DNA of 64,000 nt. It comes from a virus. The notes under the pieces are model-generated. The model worked only from the letters and a program-made list of their open reading frames with translations. It was not told the DNA's origin and searched no databases. The position numbers and the translations under genes were made by a program. Position 1 is the first letter of the stretch; every line of letters begins with the position of its first letter. Where the stretch lies: the IMG/VR virus record IMGVR_UViG_3300042514_001858, positions 62,001 to 126,000 of that record; one strand, 5' to 3'. Shown piece after piece: positions 50,890 to 59,480 of this stretch.

Positions 50890-51653
50890 AAGCACTTGTT
50901 GTATGTCCAACTTATGGAAGACTCCCTTATCTGGGGAGATTGTTAGCATCATTTTTACATCAAGACTATGATGACAAGCATTTGGTTATCATCAATGATG
51001 ATAAAAAAATCACATTGGAATGTGATTATGATAATGTCACTGTTATGAATTTGACCAAAAAGATATCGGTAGGGGAAAAAAGAAACTTGGGGGCAGCATA
51101 CGGACATTTTGATGTGATACATCCATGGGATGATGATGATATTTTCTTACCCAACCGTTTATCAAATCATATGAAACAATACGCCGATCCTTCTGTGGAA
51201 GCATACAGAAATTTTCCCTCATATACTATATATGCGGATAAATTTGCTTCGTGTAGTGGGGGGACGAACAATAAATCATATCGAAAAAAAATGTTTTTTG
51301 ATGTTGGAGGATATGGCAGCACTAATAATTTTCAAGAAGATGCGGAATTACATCACAAATTAAGAAATTTTAAAAAAGATGAAAATGAAAATGAACGCGA
51401 TTTTGTTTATGGATTTTCAACATCTAATTTTCATTTATCGTGTCAACCCACGGAATTACAAATACAAAAAATTTCATATGACCAATTAATAGAATTAAAT
51501 TTATTAAACAAAAAATTTATCATAACGCCTGACTTCGATGAATATAATAAATATCTACTGTTAGATGAAATTTTTAAAAAAAAGGGTGAAAGTATTGAGA
51601 TTGATGTCTTACCAAATGGTAAAATTAAAATACTAAATGTGGACAATGAATGA
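50886..51653 (+). CDS. Glycosyltransferase family 2
   Basis: The protein has 255 residues. ALVVCPTYGRLPYLGRLLAS starts the fold; ISVGEKRNLGAAYGHFDVI and HPWDDDDIFLPNRL (D-D-D-D) form the donor site; FQEDAELHHKL fits the general base region. It is the last intact plus-strand gene of the operon; the following plus gene is broken. Confidence 0.75.
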   Translation: MKALVVCPTYGRLPYLGRLLASFLHQDYDDKHLVIINDDKKITLECDYDNVTVMNLTKKISVGEKRNLGAAYGHFDVIHPWDDDDIFLPNRLSNHMKQYADPSVEAYRNFPSYTIYADKFASCSGGTNNKSYRKKMFFDVGGYGSTNNFQEDAELHHKLRNFKKDENENERDFVYGFSTSNFHLSCQPTELQIQKISYDQLIELNLLNKKFIITPDFDEYNKYLLLDEIFKKKGESIEIDVLPNGKIKILNVDNE

Positions 51654-51726
51654 TTACGTATTCATGCATATTCCCAACGCAGGTAGAGGATCAATCCTCC
51701 ATATAAAAAGATTCCAAAAATTGTGA
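51646..51726 (+). pseudogene. Remnant of a second sulfotransferase-like gene
   Basis: ATG at 51646 opens a 26-codon frame reading NDYVFMHIPNAGRGSILHI, which looks like the first strand and phosphate loop of family-2 sulfotransferases (FxHIPKxAGTS). It ends at 51726 inside an opposing gene. It overlaps the upstream stop by 8 bp, as operon genes here do, so it is probably a truncated next gene cut by arrival of the inverted segment at 51691. Confidence 0.35.
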
Positions 51727-52209
51727 TATTCTTTTATTATATTCAATTGCTAAGTTCTTTCCCTGCTCTATTGAAATCCCGTTTCTTTTGTGTAGGGACG
51801 TGGCAATATCTTTAAGATTTCTATAACATACAACAAATTGAGGATTTGGTAGATGTTTATACCAAGCATCTATGGTCAATGATGTTCTAGGATCTTTAAA
51901 CCCCCAACTTTCCATATTTTTACTCTGTGCTGTTGCAACCTCATCAGCGACGATCCGTTTAATATGATCTTCATAATTTTTACCAATTTCAATTATTTTT
52001 TCTCTTGGTGGGGGATCAAACCAACTACCACCAGAATTGTGTAATATCTCATCATTTATTTTAATTATCTCAATGTTTTCATAATGACCCTTTGGATTGT
52101 CTACTAATCCGATCAACAATTTTTTTCCCATATGAACTTCAGAATTTAAAGTTCTGGCAACTAATGAGGTTGCTGATCTATGCATTCCCAATACGACTAT
52201 TGTTTTCAT
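51691..52209 (-). CDS. Sulfotransferase-like protein
   Basis: The protein has 172 residues. VVLGMHRSATSLVARTL is the PAPS 5'-phosphate-binding loop at the N-terminus; WGFKDPRTSLTIDAW and VVCYRNLKDIATSL fit the second (3'-phosphate) site. It would transfer sulfate from PAPS to a glycan, adding to the decoration made by this locus. It is on the minus strand with a GT2 gene, overlapping it by 4 bp. Confidence 0.65.
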   Translation of the reverse strand: MKTIVVLGMHRSATSLVARTLNSEVHMGKKLLIGLVDNPKGHYENIEIIKINDEILHNSGGSWFDPPPREKIIEIGKNYEDHIKRIVADEVATAQSKNMESWGFKDPRTSLTIDAWYKHLPNPQFVVCYRNLKDIATSLHKRNGISIEQGKNLAIEYNKRISQFLESFYMED

Positions 52210-52949
52210 ATTTTCAAATAATTTTCTAAAAGTTGTTTATAGTCGGTGTTCCATTTTGGCTTTAGTTCAATATCACCAATTGGAATTTTTCCCTCTTTTT
52301 TTAAATTATCAATGTGTTTCGAATGTCTAATAATTACATTTTCTCTATCTGGTGTATCCTTACTTTGACCCGACATATGATAACTTCTACCGCCCCATAA
52401 ATACATCCACGAAATTTCTTCATCTGGTGGGGAAGCATTTACCACTCTACAATTATATTCTCCTTTCAATTTAATAACAAATGACATATCATATCCCGCA
52501 TTTTCAAGAGGATGTTTACTCGATCTCTCCCATATCTCTTTAGTATAAATGATGCCAGAATTTCCCAGAGAAGTCAGAGCATGTATTTTATTATGATTAA
52601 CCAACGCACCTCTATTCCAATGAAGTAAATCGTAACTTGGAAAATATTTGTTTATATTACCTAAGTGATTCGATAATGCAATATCATCATCATCCCAAAC
52701 TGCTATTGTATTGTAGCTACAATTTTCTACCGCAAAATTTTCCTTAGCTCCAATTGTTTCAAATGTTTTATCGAAATTAATTATTTTAACTTTCGGGTGA
52801 TCGAAATATAATTTTTGTTCAGGATAGTCATTCACGATAACCATCTCACTATCACCATCATATTCTTGATTTAAAAAACTGTATAATGATTCTTCTAATA
52901 AATCAACTCGTCCGTATGTGATACATTTACATGAAATAGGAATTGCCAT
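52206..52949 (-). CDS. Glycosyltransferase family 2
   Basis: The protein has 247 residues. ISCKCITYGRVDLLEESLYS, then EMVIVNDYPEQ, and IAVWDDDDIALSNHL (acidic motif) define the fold; GYDMSFVIKLKG lies in the acceptor half. With the sulfotransferase it forms a two-gene minus-strand unit that interrupts the plus-strand operon. Confidence 0.72.
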   Translation of the reverse strand: MAIPISCKCITYGRVDLLEESLYSFLNQEYDGDSEMVIVNDYPEQKLYFDHPKVKIINFDKTFETIGAKENFAVENCSYNTIAVWDDDDIALSNHLGNINKYFPSYDLLHWNRGALVNHNKIHALTSLGNSGIIYTKEIWERSSKHPLENAGYDMSFVIKLKGEYNCRVVNASPPDEEISWMYLWGGRSYHMSGQSKDTPDRENVIIRHSKHIDNLKKEGKIPIGDIELKPKWNTDYKQLLENYLKI

Positions 52950-52999
52950 ATTTGTTTATTTAATAATAAAAAAATATTCATTGACAAATAAATAATACC

Positions 53000-53012
53000 A
53001 ATAAATATATTT
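53000..53012 (+). promoter_or_regulatory. Late-type motif
   Basis: AATAAATATATTT touching the ATG at 53013; a TTGACA at 52981-52986 could also form an early promoter with AATATA 17 bp later. Confidence 0.45.
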
Positions 53013-53438
53013 ATGTCCGTATCTATTGATGTTTTAGCCCCTCAAAAATCCCACATTGATCTCAGTGATAAAGCACTACCAAGTGATTTTGGTTTGGATG
53101 ATTATAGTCTATCCAAACTTTTTGATGATGTGATGCTTCTTGAATATTGTGATTTGGTCACAGGAGAAGAATCAGGTGATTATATTTTACGTGGAGGTAT
53201 TGCGATTCCTGTTGCTCAAGTTCATAATGCTTGGAGAAAAGGTAAAGTCATCCTTAAAGGACCAAACGTGCGATACACTGAAGTTGGTGATATCGTAGTG
53301 TTCCCCAATAATATGGGTATTCCAATCTCCAACTTGGAAGTAACAGGTCATGGTAAAGTGAAGAACGCTTTGTTCTTGAACGAGCAGCGCATGTTTGGCG
53401 TTTGTGATATAAATGCTAAAAAAATTAAAGAGAAATGA
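53013..53438 (+). CDS. 31: GroES-like co-chaperonin gp31
   Basis: The protein has 141 residues. The GroES-type barrel strands are visible: a start strand FDDVMLLEYCD, a mobile-loop region around GEESGDYILRGGIAIP, the strand KGKVILKGPNVRYTEVGDIVVFP and the closing MFGVCDI. In T4, gp31 replaces GroES for folding of the major capsid protein. It overlaps the next gene by 26 bp. Confidence 0.7.
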   Translation: MSVSIDVLAPQKSHIDLSDKALPSDFGLDDYSLSKLFDDVMLLEYCDLVTGEESGDYILRGGIAIPVAQVHNAWRKGKVILKGPNVRYTEVGDIVVFPNNMGIPISNLEVTGHGKVKNALFLNEQRMFGVCDINAKKIKEK

Positions 53439-53826
53439 GTTACAAACGTTATTGAAAAATAACATTTGTGATTTATTAATTGTTCGTAGACGACCTGAAC
53501 GCTCACCAGGACGACCTTATATTCGCCAGATGTTGTGTACGAACAGTATGGAGATTCTCAATTCCTATAATGGTAAAACAACTTTGAACTTTTCAGGTTC
53601 CTTTGAACCTAAAAAAGTCGATGAGCGTAAACATAATTTAGTAGTTACATGGGATATCTTCATGCAGGACTTTAGAAATGTCTCGATGGATATGTGCTAT
53701 CTCGTTCAAAAAATCCCAGCAGACGATAACTTTTGGAAGTTTTTCAATGAAAATATATTCCCCATGAGTCCAAACGAGAAATTGCGATACATGGACAATG
53801 AACTTAATCTCGACCCTTACCCATGA
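53413..53826 (+). CDS. Conserved hypothetical protein, 137 aa
   Basis: The segment CDLLIVRRRPERSPGRPYIR...MLCTNS, followed by NLVVTWDIFMQDFRNVSMD, looks like a beta-rich domain found in T4-like phages near gene 31. The ATG at 53413 overlaps gp31 by 26 bp. It is followed by another small gene with 4-bp overlap. Function unknown. Confidence 0.55.
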   Translation: MLKKLKRNELQTLLKNNICDLLIVRRRPERSPGRPYIRQMLCTNSMEILNSYNGKTTLNFSGSFEPKKVDERKHNLVVTWDIFMQDFRNVSMDMCYLVQKIPADDNFWKFFNENIFPMSPNEKLRYMDNELNLDPYP

Positions 53827-54152
53827 ATAGAATCGAAGAACATTTAAAAAAATTAATTTTCCGTGATGTGAAATTTGTATTGAATTCCCGAACAATCAAA
53901 GGGGGTAAAATACAAATGTTTAACACAAAACAAAATTTTGTAAGATTTAAAATTGAAGAAGATGGAGACATCAAAGAATGGGAAATCTCTTATCCTTATG
54001 ATATTAAAAAAATTGAAAATGGATTTATTTTTGATTATTCTCTGAGTGCATTCTGTCCTAGAACTGAAGAGGTTTATTGGAAGATGAAAGCAATTAACAA
54101 AACAGATATTTCTAAATTTTTCGATAATTATCTTTACGTCTTGACATCTTAA
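53823..54152 (+). CDS. Hypothetical protein, 109 aa
   Basis: Alpha/beta, with alternating hydrophobic strands (FVRFKIEEDGDIKEWEISYP). It overlaps its upstream neighbour by 4 bp. No family recognised. The 61 bp after it hold only a 13-codon mini-ORF that overlaps the helicase start. Confidence 0.5.
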   Translation: MNRIEEHLKKLIFRDVKFVLNSRTIKGGKIQMFNTKQNFVRFKIEEDGDIKEWEISYPYDIKKIENGFIFDYSLSAFCPRTEEVYWKMKAINKTDISKFFDNYLYVLTS

Positions 54153-54213
54153 AATTGCGTGGTAGGATTTCCATAATAAATGTCCTTAGATGTTGAAATT
54201 GAAATCTTAAAAA

Positions 54214-55839
54214 ATGCGTAACTTAATATTAAACTTCCCAGAGGGATTCAATCCTCGTGATAAACAAGCAAAAGCTCTTAATGCCATTGAAAAAGCATTT
54301 GAGAATGGTAAAAAATTCGTAATTGTTCATGCAGACACAGGGGTAGGTAAGACACACTTAGCTAAAACCCTTGGGAATGTATCTAAAGATGTTCCTGTTG
54401 AATTTGAAAGAATAGTAAAGAATTATAGTATTTTTGCTGAAAATGGTGCAGAATTGATGAAAGATATTGATCCATTTGGGTGTTATTCTTTGACAATTAC
54501 TAAATCACTCCAAGATCAATACCAGAATACTTTCGATGATACAGGAGTTTTGAAAGGTAAGAGTAATTACCAGTGTGATGTGGATGATACCCTGTCAGTT
54601 GATATTGCGCCATGTATTTATGTGGCAAACCAAAAGAATGAGTGTTGGAAAGCTAATCGTTGTCCTTATTACAACTCTCGTAATAATATGCTAACGTCAA
54701 GGTTTTCCGCTTTGAATTACAGTATGTTTTTCTCTCTTCCCAACCACCTCAAGAAAAGACAGATTATTGTATGTGATGAGGGTTCAGAATTAGAAGAGCA
54801 GTTAGTTGGTCAATTTACATGTGTAGTGGATATCCCATTTCTTATGAAGACTCAAACACTCGTCACACCATTTCCCAATGATGATAACAACAAAACCAAA
54901 GTGTTGGCGTGGATTAGTAAGGTTACAGAGAGCGTAACAAATTCCTTAGATGAATACAAAAGTTGGTTTAGTGAGAATAGTAATAAAAAGGATATTATCA
55001 CTTTCAATAAAAAGAAACAGGAATATACCAAACTTACCAATCTTCAAAATTCCTTACAATTATTGATTGATACTTTCTACGATAGCGATTACATCGTAGA
55101 ACGATTGGAAAATGCTATCCGATTTATTCCTTTAAAAGTTGATGTTCTTTCAAAATATTTGTTTGATTATGCTGAAAAAGTAGTAATTCTTTCTGCGACA
55201 ATTATTGATCCCGATGCTTATTGCAAATCTCTTGGTATTAAAGATCATGAATATATCCACATTGGAACAGACTTTAATCCAGAGAAGTCACCGATTCATA
55301 TCATGGCAAAACAGAAATTAAATTTTCAAAATTTAAAATCTATGCTTCCAACTTTGATGAAACAGATCAAAGGTATCATGGAACATCATAAAGATGAAAA
55401 GGGTATCATTCATACTCACACTCAATATTTGGCAGATTATATTCGAGAAAATATAAAATCAGATCGTTTGCTTTGTAGGGAAGCAGGAGTGAATAATGAA
55501 CAGCTTTTGGAAACTCATGAATCGTCCAGTGAACCGACCATTTTGGTATCTCCTTCAATGACATATGGTGTGGACTTAAAAGGTGATTTGTCTCGCTTCC
55601 AAATCATTCTCAAAGCACCATGGCTACCGACAAAGGATGTTCGAGTAGAGAAGCTGATGAAAATTGATAAGGATTGGTATGGTAATGCTATGCTCAAGAC
55701 TCTGCTTCAGGCTTGTGGTCGTAGTGTTCGCGCCCATGATGACTGGTGTGAAACATATATACTTGACGGAAGCATTTTTGATGCTATTAATAGGAACAAG
55801 AAGAAGCTTCCCAAGTTCTTCCTAGACAGATTTAACTGA
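54214..55839 (+). CDS. XPD/DinG-type helicase with Fe-S cysteines
   Basis: The protein has 541 residues. Walker A is ADTGVGKT (40-47). Four cysteines C121, C134, C144, C150 lie between motifs I and II, as in the iron-sulfur domain of DinG/XPD helicases. Motif II is IIVCDEGSELEEQ (DEGS instead of DEAH), and motif VI is LLQACGRSVRAHDDW. It should unwind DNA 5'-3'. It is followed 1 bp later by an AAA ATPase. Confidence 0.75.
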   Translation: MRNLILNFPEGFNPRDKQAKALNAIEKAFENGKKFVIVHADTGVGKTHLAKTLGNVSKDVPVEFERIVKNYSIFAENGAELMKDIDPFGCYSLTITKSLQDQYQNTFDDTGVLKGKSNYQCDVDDTLSVDIAPCIYVANQKNECWKANRCPYYNSRNNMLTSRFSALNYSMFFSLPNHLKKRQIIVCDEGSELEEQLVGQFTCVVDIPFLMKTQTLVTPFPNDDNNKTKVLAWISKVTESVTNSLDEYKSWFSENSNKKDIITFNKKKQEYTKLTNLQNSLQLLIDTFYDSDYIVERLENAIRFIPLKVDVLSKYLFDYAEKVVILSATIIDPDAYCKSLGIKDHEYIHIGTDFNPEKSPIHIMAKQKLNFQNLKSMLPTLMKQIKGIMEHHKDEKGIIHTHTQYLADYIRENIKSDRLLCREAGVNNEQLLETHESSSEPTILVSPSMTYGVDLKGDLSRFQIILKAPWLPTKDVRVEKLMKIDKDWYGNAMLKTLLQACGRSVRAHDDWCETYILDGSIFDAINRNKKKLPKFFLDRFN

Positions 55840-55840
55840 T

Positions 55841-56986
55841 ATGAGCAAATTAAAAGAAACAATCAAAAAAGCACTGGAGAAAACCTATTGGGTAAATTCA
55901 GTTGGTGAATTTAAGAACCCTTCCGACTACCCTCAAGAATTTGAACAGAAATTTGGTAATATTTCTCTGAATACGATTGTACTTGATGATTATCTAATAG
56001 ATGCTCGAAGACTCGATGATATTCATGATCTTTTCAAAAGATGGAAATTTGATGTAACTCATCAATATAAAATCAATGATTTCAAATCTGGATATTATTT
56101 TAATGAATTTTTATATTTGATGGTTCGTTGTAATTTCGGTTTACCTGAAAACAAAATTAATAAAGAAGATGATGATGATGATATAGAATTTATTTCTATG
56201 GAAAGTGGAGTCGTTTCCATATCGTTTTGCCCTCTTCTTAAAAATAAAAATGCCATTGAAAAATTGCTAGAGGAGTTAATCGACATGAATGTTCTTTTTA
56301 TTCCTGATTCGGAGAAGAACTTTTACATGATCGCTCAGAATGCTCAAGGTTTGTATAAACAAAAAACCACTTTCAATAATATTGAAATTAAAGACGGGAG
56401 GTATGATCTATATTATGGTAAAAAATGTCCTATTGATAAATTTAAACAATTTATGAGAGATGACAACACTGAAAGTCTTTTGCTTTTACATGGCGATCCT
56501 GGTGCTGGAAAATCTAATATGTTAAAGAATTTAATTTTAGAGACGGATGAAGATGTTATTTATGTTCCACCTTCTATGGTATCAGTGATTTCATCTCCTG
56601 ATTTTATTTCATTCATGATCAAAAACAAAAAAAACTTTTTGATTATCGAAGATGCCGAGGAAATTTTATCAGTTGATAGAAATTCTGGAACAAATAACCT
56701 ACTATCAATATGTGACGGATTTCTTAAAGATGCATTACAGATGAAAATTATATGCACTTTTAACTGCGATCTAAACAAGATCGATCCAGCTTTGTTGAGA
56801 AAAGGTCGATTATTTTTCGAATACAAATTTGGTGCGTTATCAAAAGAAGAGGTTCAAGATTTATCAAATTTTTGTAATTTAGGGTTGAAAGTTGATAAAG
56901 AAATGACGTTAGCAGAGATTTTCAACAGCGAAAAAGATGTGAGCATTGAAAATTCATTTGAAGAGAGACGGATCGGATTCTTTTAA
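55841..56986 (+). CDS. AAA+ ATPase
   Basis: The protein has 381 residues. An N-terminal half of unknown fold (about 1-200) precedes Walker A HGDPGAGKSN (217-226), Walker B FLIIEDAEEIL (267-277), sensor IICTFNCDLNKID and the arginine-finger region LLRKGRLFFEYKF. The C-terminal domain order is like Bcs1/AAA proteins. It is possibly a remodelling partner for the helicase upstream. It overlaps the opposing endonuclease by 33 bp. Confidence 0.72.
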   Translation: MSKLKETIKKALEKTYWVNSVGEFKNPSDYPQEFEQKFGNISLNTIVLDDYLIDARRLDDIHDLFKRWKFDVTHQYKINDFKSGYYFNEFLYLMVRCNFGLPENKINKEDDDDDIEFISMESGVVSISFCPLLKNKNAIEKLLEELIDMNVLFIPDSEKNFYMIAQNAQGLYKQKTTFNNIEIKDGRYDLYYGKKCPIDKFKQFMRDDNTESLLLLHGDPGAGKSNMLKNLILETDEDVIYVPPSMVSVISSPDFISFMIKNKKNFLIIEDAEEILSVDRNSGTNNLLSICDGFLKDALQMKIICTFNCDLNKIDPALLRKGRLFFEYKFGALSKEEVQDLSNFCNLGLKVDKEMTLAEIFNSEKDVSIENSFEERRIGFF

Positions 56987-57706
56987 TAATTTATTTCTTT
57001 TTCGAGATTCCAACATTTTAATTCTTTGTTCCTCTGGCATTTTCTTTCCTTTATTAACATTCGGGATTCCTTTCCTCAACCCTGCCAATCTTTGACGTTC
57101 TTCTTCAGAAACTTTTTTGCCATAATTATTATGTTTTTCGCCACTTCTAGCTATCGACATATTTATTCTCGCTTCATCACTCATTTTAGTTCCTTTTTTT
57201 AATTCCGACATTCGTTTTTTACATTCTTCAGTATGTTTGAATCCTGTGAAAGATTTCACCCTATTTGATATTGCTTCGGGCGACATCTTCTTACCCATTC
57301 CACCCAAAGATATTTTTTTACGATGTTCTTCTGATAATTTCTTCCCTGTTCTAACTTTTGATAATTTTTGTTTGGTTTCATCCGAATGATTAAAACCTAT
57401 CATGCTCTGTCCTCTTTTTAATACATTATAACCATTTGGTTCCAGTGAATTAAATTTTATAATAAGTTGTTCTTCTAAATCGTGTAATCCTTTTTTATCA
57501 AAATCTGTGAGATAATAAATATCGATATCAAAATTTTCAATACCATATTTGTTTATAGCATTATGAATAATTTGTTTTCCTTTACTTCTATAACCACAAA
57601 CTCTCTGATACATATTAATACTTTCCCCAATATAATACTTCCCATTCACTTCATTGCGAATGATATAAACACCAGCCTTCTTTTCAAATTTATCAGTTAA
57701 TTTCAT
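56954..57706 (-). CDS. GIY-YIG homing endonuclease with NUMOD3 repeats
   Basis: The protein has 250 residues. The GIY-YIG domain covers about 10-95 (AGVYIIRNEVNGKYYIGES, then LEEQLIIKFNSLEPNGYNV). Four to five NUMOD3-type DNA-binding repeats follow (GFNHSDETKQKLS, GKKLSEEHRKKIS, GKKMSPEA, GFKHTEECKKRMS, GKKVSEEERQRL). It is a freestanding mobile endonuclease. Its start overlaps the stop of the small RHH gene by 14 bp. Confidence 0.88.
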   Translation of the reverse strand: MKLTDKFEKKAGVYIIRNEVNGKYYIGESINMYQRVCGYRSKGKQIIHNAINKYGIENFDIDIYYLTDFDKKGLHDLEEQLIIKFNSLEPNGYNVLKRGQSMIGFNHSDETKQKLSKVRTGKKLSEEHRKKISLGGMGKKMSPEAISNRVKSFTGFKHTEECKKRMSELKKGTKMSDEARINMSIARSGEKHNNYGKKVSEEERQRLAGLRKGIPNVNKGKKMPEEQRIKMLESRKRNKLLKESDPSLFK

Positions 57707-57836
57707 TCAACGTCTCCTCTAGTATTCTTTTGATATATTCGGTCATAGTCAGACCAGATTTCTTTGCAATCTTACGAATTTGCTCCTTCATTTCCAAAGT
57801 CACATAGAGTTCTATTTTTTTCTTTATTGTTTCCAT
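57693..57836 (-). CDS. Ribbon-helix-helix DNA-binding protein, 47 aa
   Basis: METIKKKIELYVTLEMKEQI, then RKIAKKSGLTMTEYIKRILE, is the ribbon-helix-helix (Arc/MetJ) pattern: one strand with alternating residues, then two helices. It overlaps the downstream GIY-YIG gene by 14 bp, so it is probably its repressor or a partner that limits endonuclease expression. A nearby odd palindrome TTACTTAGTAA lies just upstream of its start. Confidence 0.7.
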   Translation of the reverse strand: METIKKKIELYVTLEMKEQIRKIAKKSGLTMTEYIKRILEETLNEIN

Positions 57837-57918
57837 ATATCATTACTTAGTAAATTTTAATGATTTTTTCATGATTTTTACATAAAAAGTTTAATTAGGA
57901 ATTTTTAATTAAGTAATA

Positions 57919-57937
57919 CTGTAATGCGTGATTACAG
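57919..57937. promoter_or_regulatory. Perfect inverted repeat over the start codon of gene 15
   Basis: CTGTAAT, GCGTG, ATTACAG: a 7-bp perfect inverted repeat with a 5-bp centre that contains the end of the ATG at 57924. It could be an operator (for example for the RHH protein 83 bp away) or an mRNA hairpin that hides the start codon. Confidence 0.5.
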
Positions 57938-59003
57938 TTATTTTTTTGAAAATTCCAATCTCCTCAATATGTTTGTGGCAGCATTTGACGATGCATTTGT
58001 GTATCGTTATGATGCAAAAACCAGACAATCGAAGGAGAAAATTGAAGTTCGGTATGTAAACGGACCTAAACACCGTGTCCTACATGATCTCACTGATCGA
58101 GCCAAGACACTGACATTGCCAGTAGTAACGATTGAGCAAACAAGTTTAGCTCGTGATCCTTCCAGAATTTCAAATAAAGATCAATTTCTGTATAGAAAAC
58201 AGTTGGATTCTACCAATAGACTTGCGAAAATTCCAACACCAATTCCAGTAAATCTCACTCTGGATGTGAATATCATCTGTTATTTCAAAGAAGATTTGGA
58301 TCAGATCATCCAGAATTTCGTCGTAAATTGTAATCCATATATCATTGTTTCTTGGCAATTTCCTGAAAAGTTCAACATGCCATTCATTGATGAGATTCGT
58401 TCAGAAATTCAATGGTCAGGTGATATTTCCTACGAAAATCCCAAAGATTTGTCACCTGATACAAAATGGAGAATTTCTGCATCTACATCATTCACGATCA
58501 AAGGTTGGTTGTTCAAAGATTATAACCAAACTCAAGCACCGATCTATGTGGTTAATGCAGATTTCCATGCTCTAGCTGTCAGTAATAGATTTTGTGATTA
58601 CAATCTCTTCGATGCTATCAGTGCAGAAGGTGTTCAAACAGAAAGCGTATCGATTAGTGCGTATCCAGAATTCACCAATTATTTCATCAATGGTATCCAT
58701 CAAGGAGATTCTTTGATTGTAACTGAGTTGAATGAAAGAAATTTCCAATTCTATGGGAAGCGATTCGGTTACAATAACACTTGGTATCTGTCTGGTGCAT
58801 ATAATATTCCTCAATTGGTTTACACTGAGATTGATACTGCCAAGTTCCCCACGATTTCCGCTTATCTATTACCAGAGAATGTGATCACAGTAGTGAATGA
58901 TAATATTGTCACAATATCCCTAAGTTCAAATTATTTTAGTAATTTGTCGGGAAACCATGTTTTTGTGACGGCAAATGACGCAGGGTGGGTAGCATCCTAT
59001 TAA
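57924..59003 (+). CDS. 15: Tail sheath stabiliser/terminator gp15
   Basis: The protein has 359 residues. YSYFFENSNLLNMFVAAFDDAFVYR, followed by KIEVRYVNG, TLPVVTIEQ, VNLTLDVNIICYFKEDLDQI and SASTSFTIKGWLFKD, follows T4 gp15 order (start FGYFYNSSFRRYATLMGDLF..., then strands of the tail-terminator fold). It caps the tail and connects it to the neck. It is longer than T4 gp15 (272 aa) because of an extra C-terminal beta domain (about 260-359). Confidence 0.78.
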   Translation: MRDYSYFFENSNLLNMFVAAFDDAFVYRYDAKTRQSKEKIEVRYVNGPKHRVLHDLTDRAKTLTLPVVTIEQTSLARDPSRISNKDQFLYRKQLDSTNRLAKIPTPIPVNLTLDVNIICYFKEDLDQIIQNFVVNCNPYIIVSWQFPEKFNMPFIDEIRSEIQWSGDISYENPKDLSPDTKWRISASTSFTIKGWLFKDYNQTQAPIYVVNADFHALAVSNRFCDYNLFDAISAEGVQTESVSISAYPEFTNYFINGIHQGDSLIVTELNERNFQFYGKRFGYNNTWYLSGAYNIPQLVYTEIDTAKFPTISAYLLPENVITVVNDNIVTISLSSNYFSNLSGNHVFVTANDAGWVASY

Positions 59004-59017
59004 AAAAAACAATTTGA

Positions 59018-59029
59018 CTAAATAATATC
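59018..59029 (+). promoter_or_regulatory. Late-promoter motif
   Basis: CTAAATAATATC touching the ATG at 59030. Confidence 0.6.
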
Positions 59030-59437
59030 ATGACTACGAAAGATCAGATCGCAATTGCTAAATTGTATATGGAGGGAAATACTTGGGCTGGGTCTATCGC
59101 AGATGCCCATAATAAAAATATAACAAATTGGGGGTCTTTTTCAAGAGCCATACTGAAAAAATTTCCAGATTTTGAAGAAAAAAATGATAGATTCGGTAAC
59201 ACCGAACGAGAAATATTAGAATATTCAACTGGTAATTTATCATTGGAAATAAAATTTGAGAATGGGAAAGTAAGCGTTGAATTATATTTTGAGAATGAGC
59301 AAATGGCTAATAAATATAATCAATATAAATCATTTGATGATGATTTTGATTCAGCATATGAGTTTGTTTTACAAATGGCGAAAAAGATAAAAATATCCAG
59401 CCATGATTTTGATCAAGATATTTATGGGGACGATTGA
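59030..59437 (+). CDS. Hypothetical late protein, 135 aa
   Basis: A helical start (MTTKDQIAIAKLYMEG) is followed by an acidic beta-rich second half (LSLEIKFENGKVSVELYFENE). It lies between gp15 and the portal, behind its own late motif. It may be a small head or tail-associated protein. No family recognised. Confidence 0.5.
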   Translation: MTTKDQIAIAKLYMEGNTWAGSIADAHNKNITNWGSFSRAILKKFPDFEEKNDRFGNTEREILEYSTGNLSLEIKFENGKVSVELYFENEQMANKYNQYKSFDDDFDSAYEFVLQMAKKIKISSHDFDQDIYGDD

Positions 59438-59467
59438 TCTATTTAATTGAATAATTGAAGATTCCCC

Positions 59468-59480
59468 CTAAATAATAAGT
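59468..59480 (+). promoter_or_regulatory. Late-promoter motif
   Basis: CTAAATAATAAGT touching the ATG of the portal gene at 59481. Confidence 0.6.

Noticed and set aside
54180-54221. 13-codon mini-ORF overlapping the helicase start
   Set aside because: Could be a leader for coupling, but too short and without a clear start signal.
57693-57706. RHH plus GIY-YIG overlap as a toxin-antitoxin pair
   Set aside because: The downstream protein has clear NUMOD3 repeats, so it is a homing endonuclease; a toxin role is not indicated.
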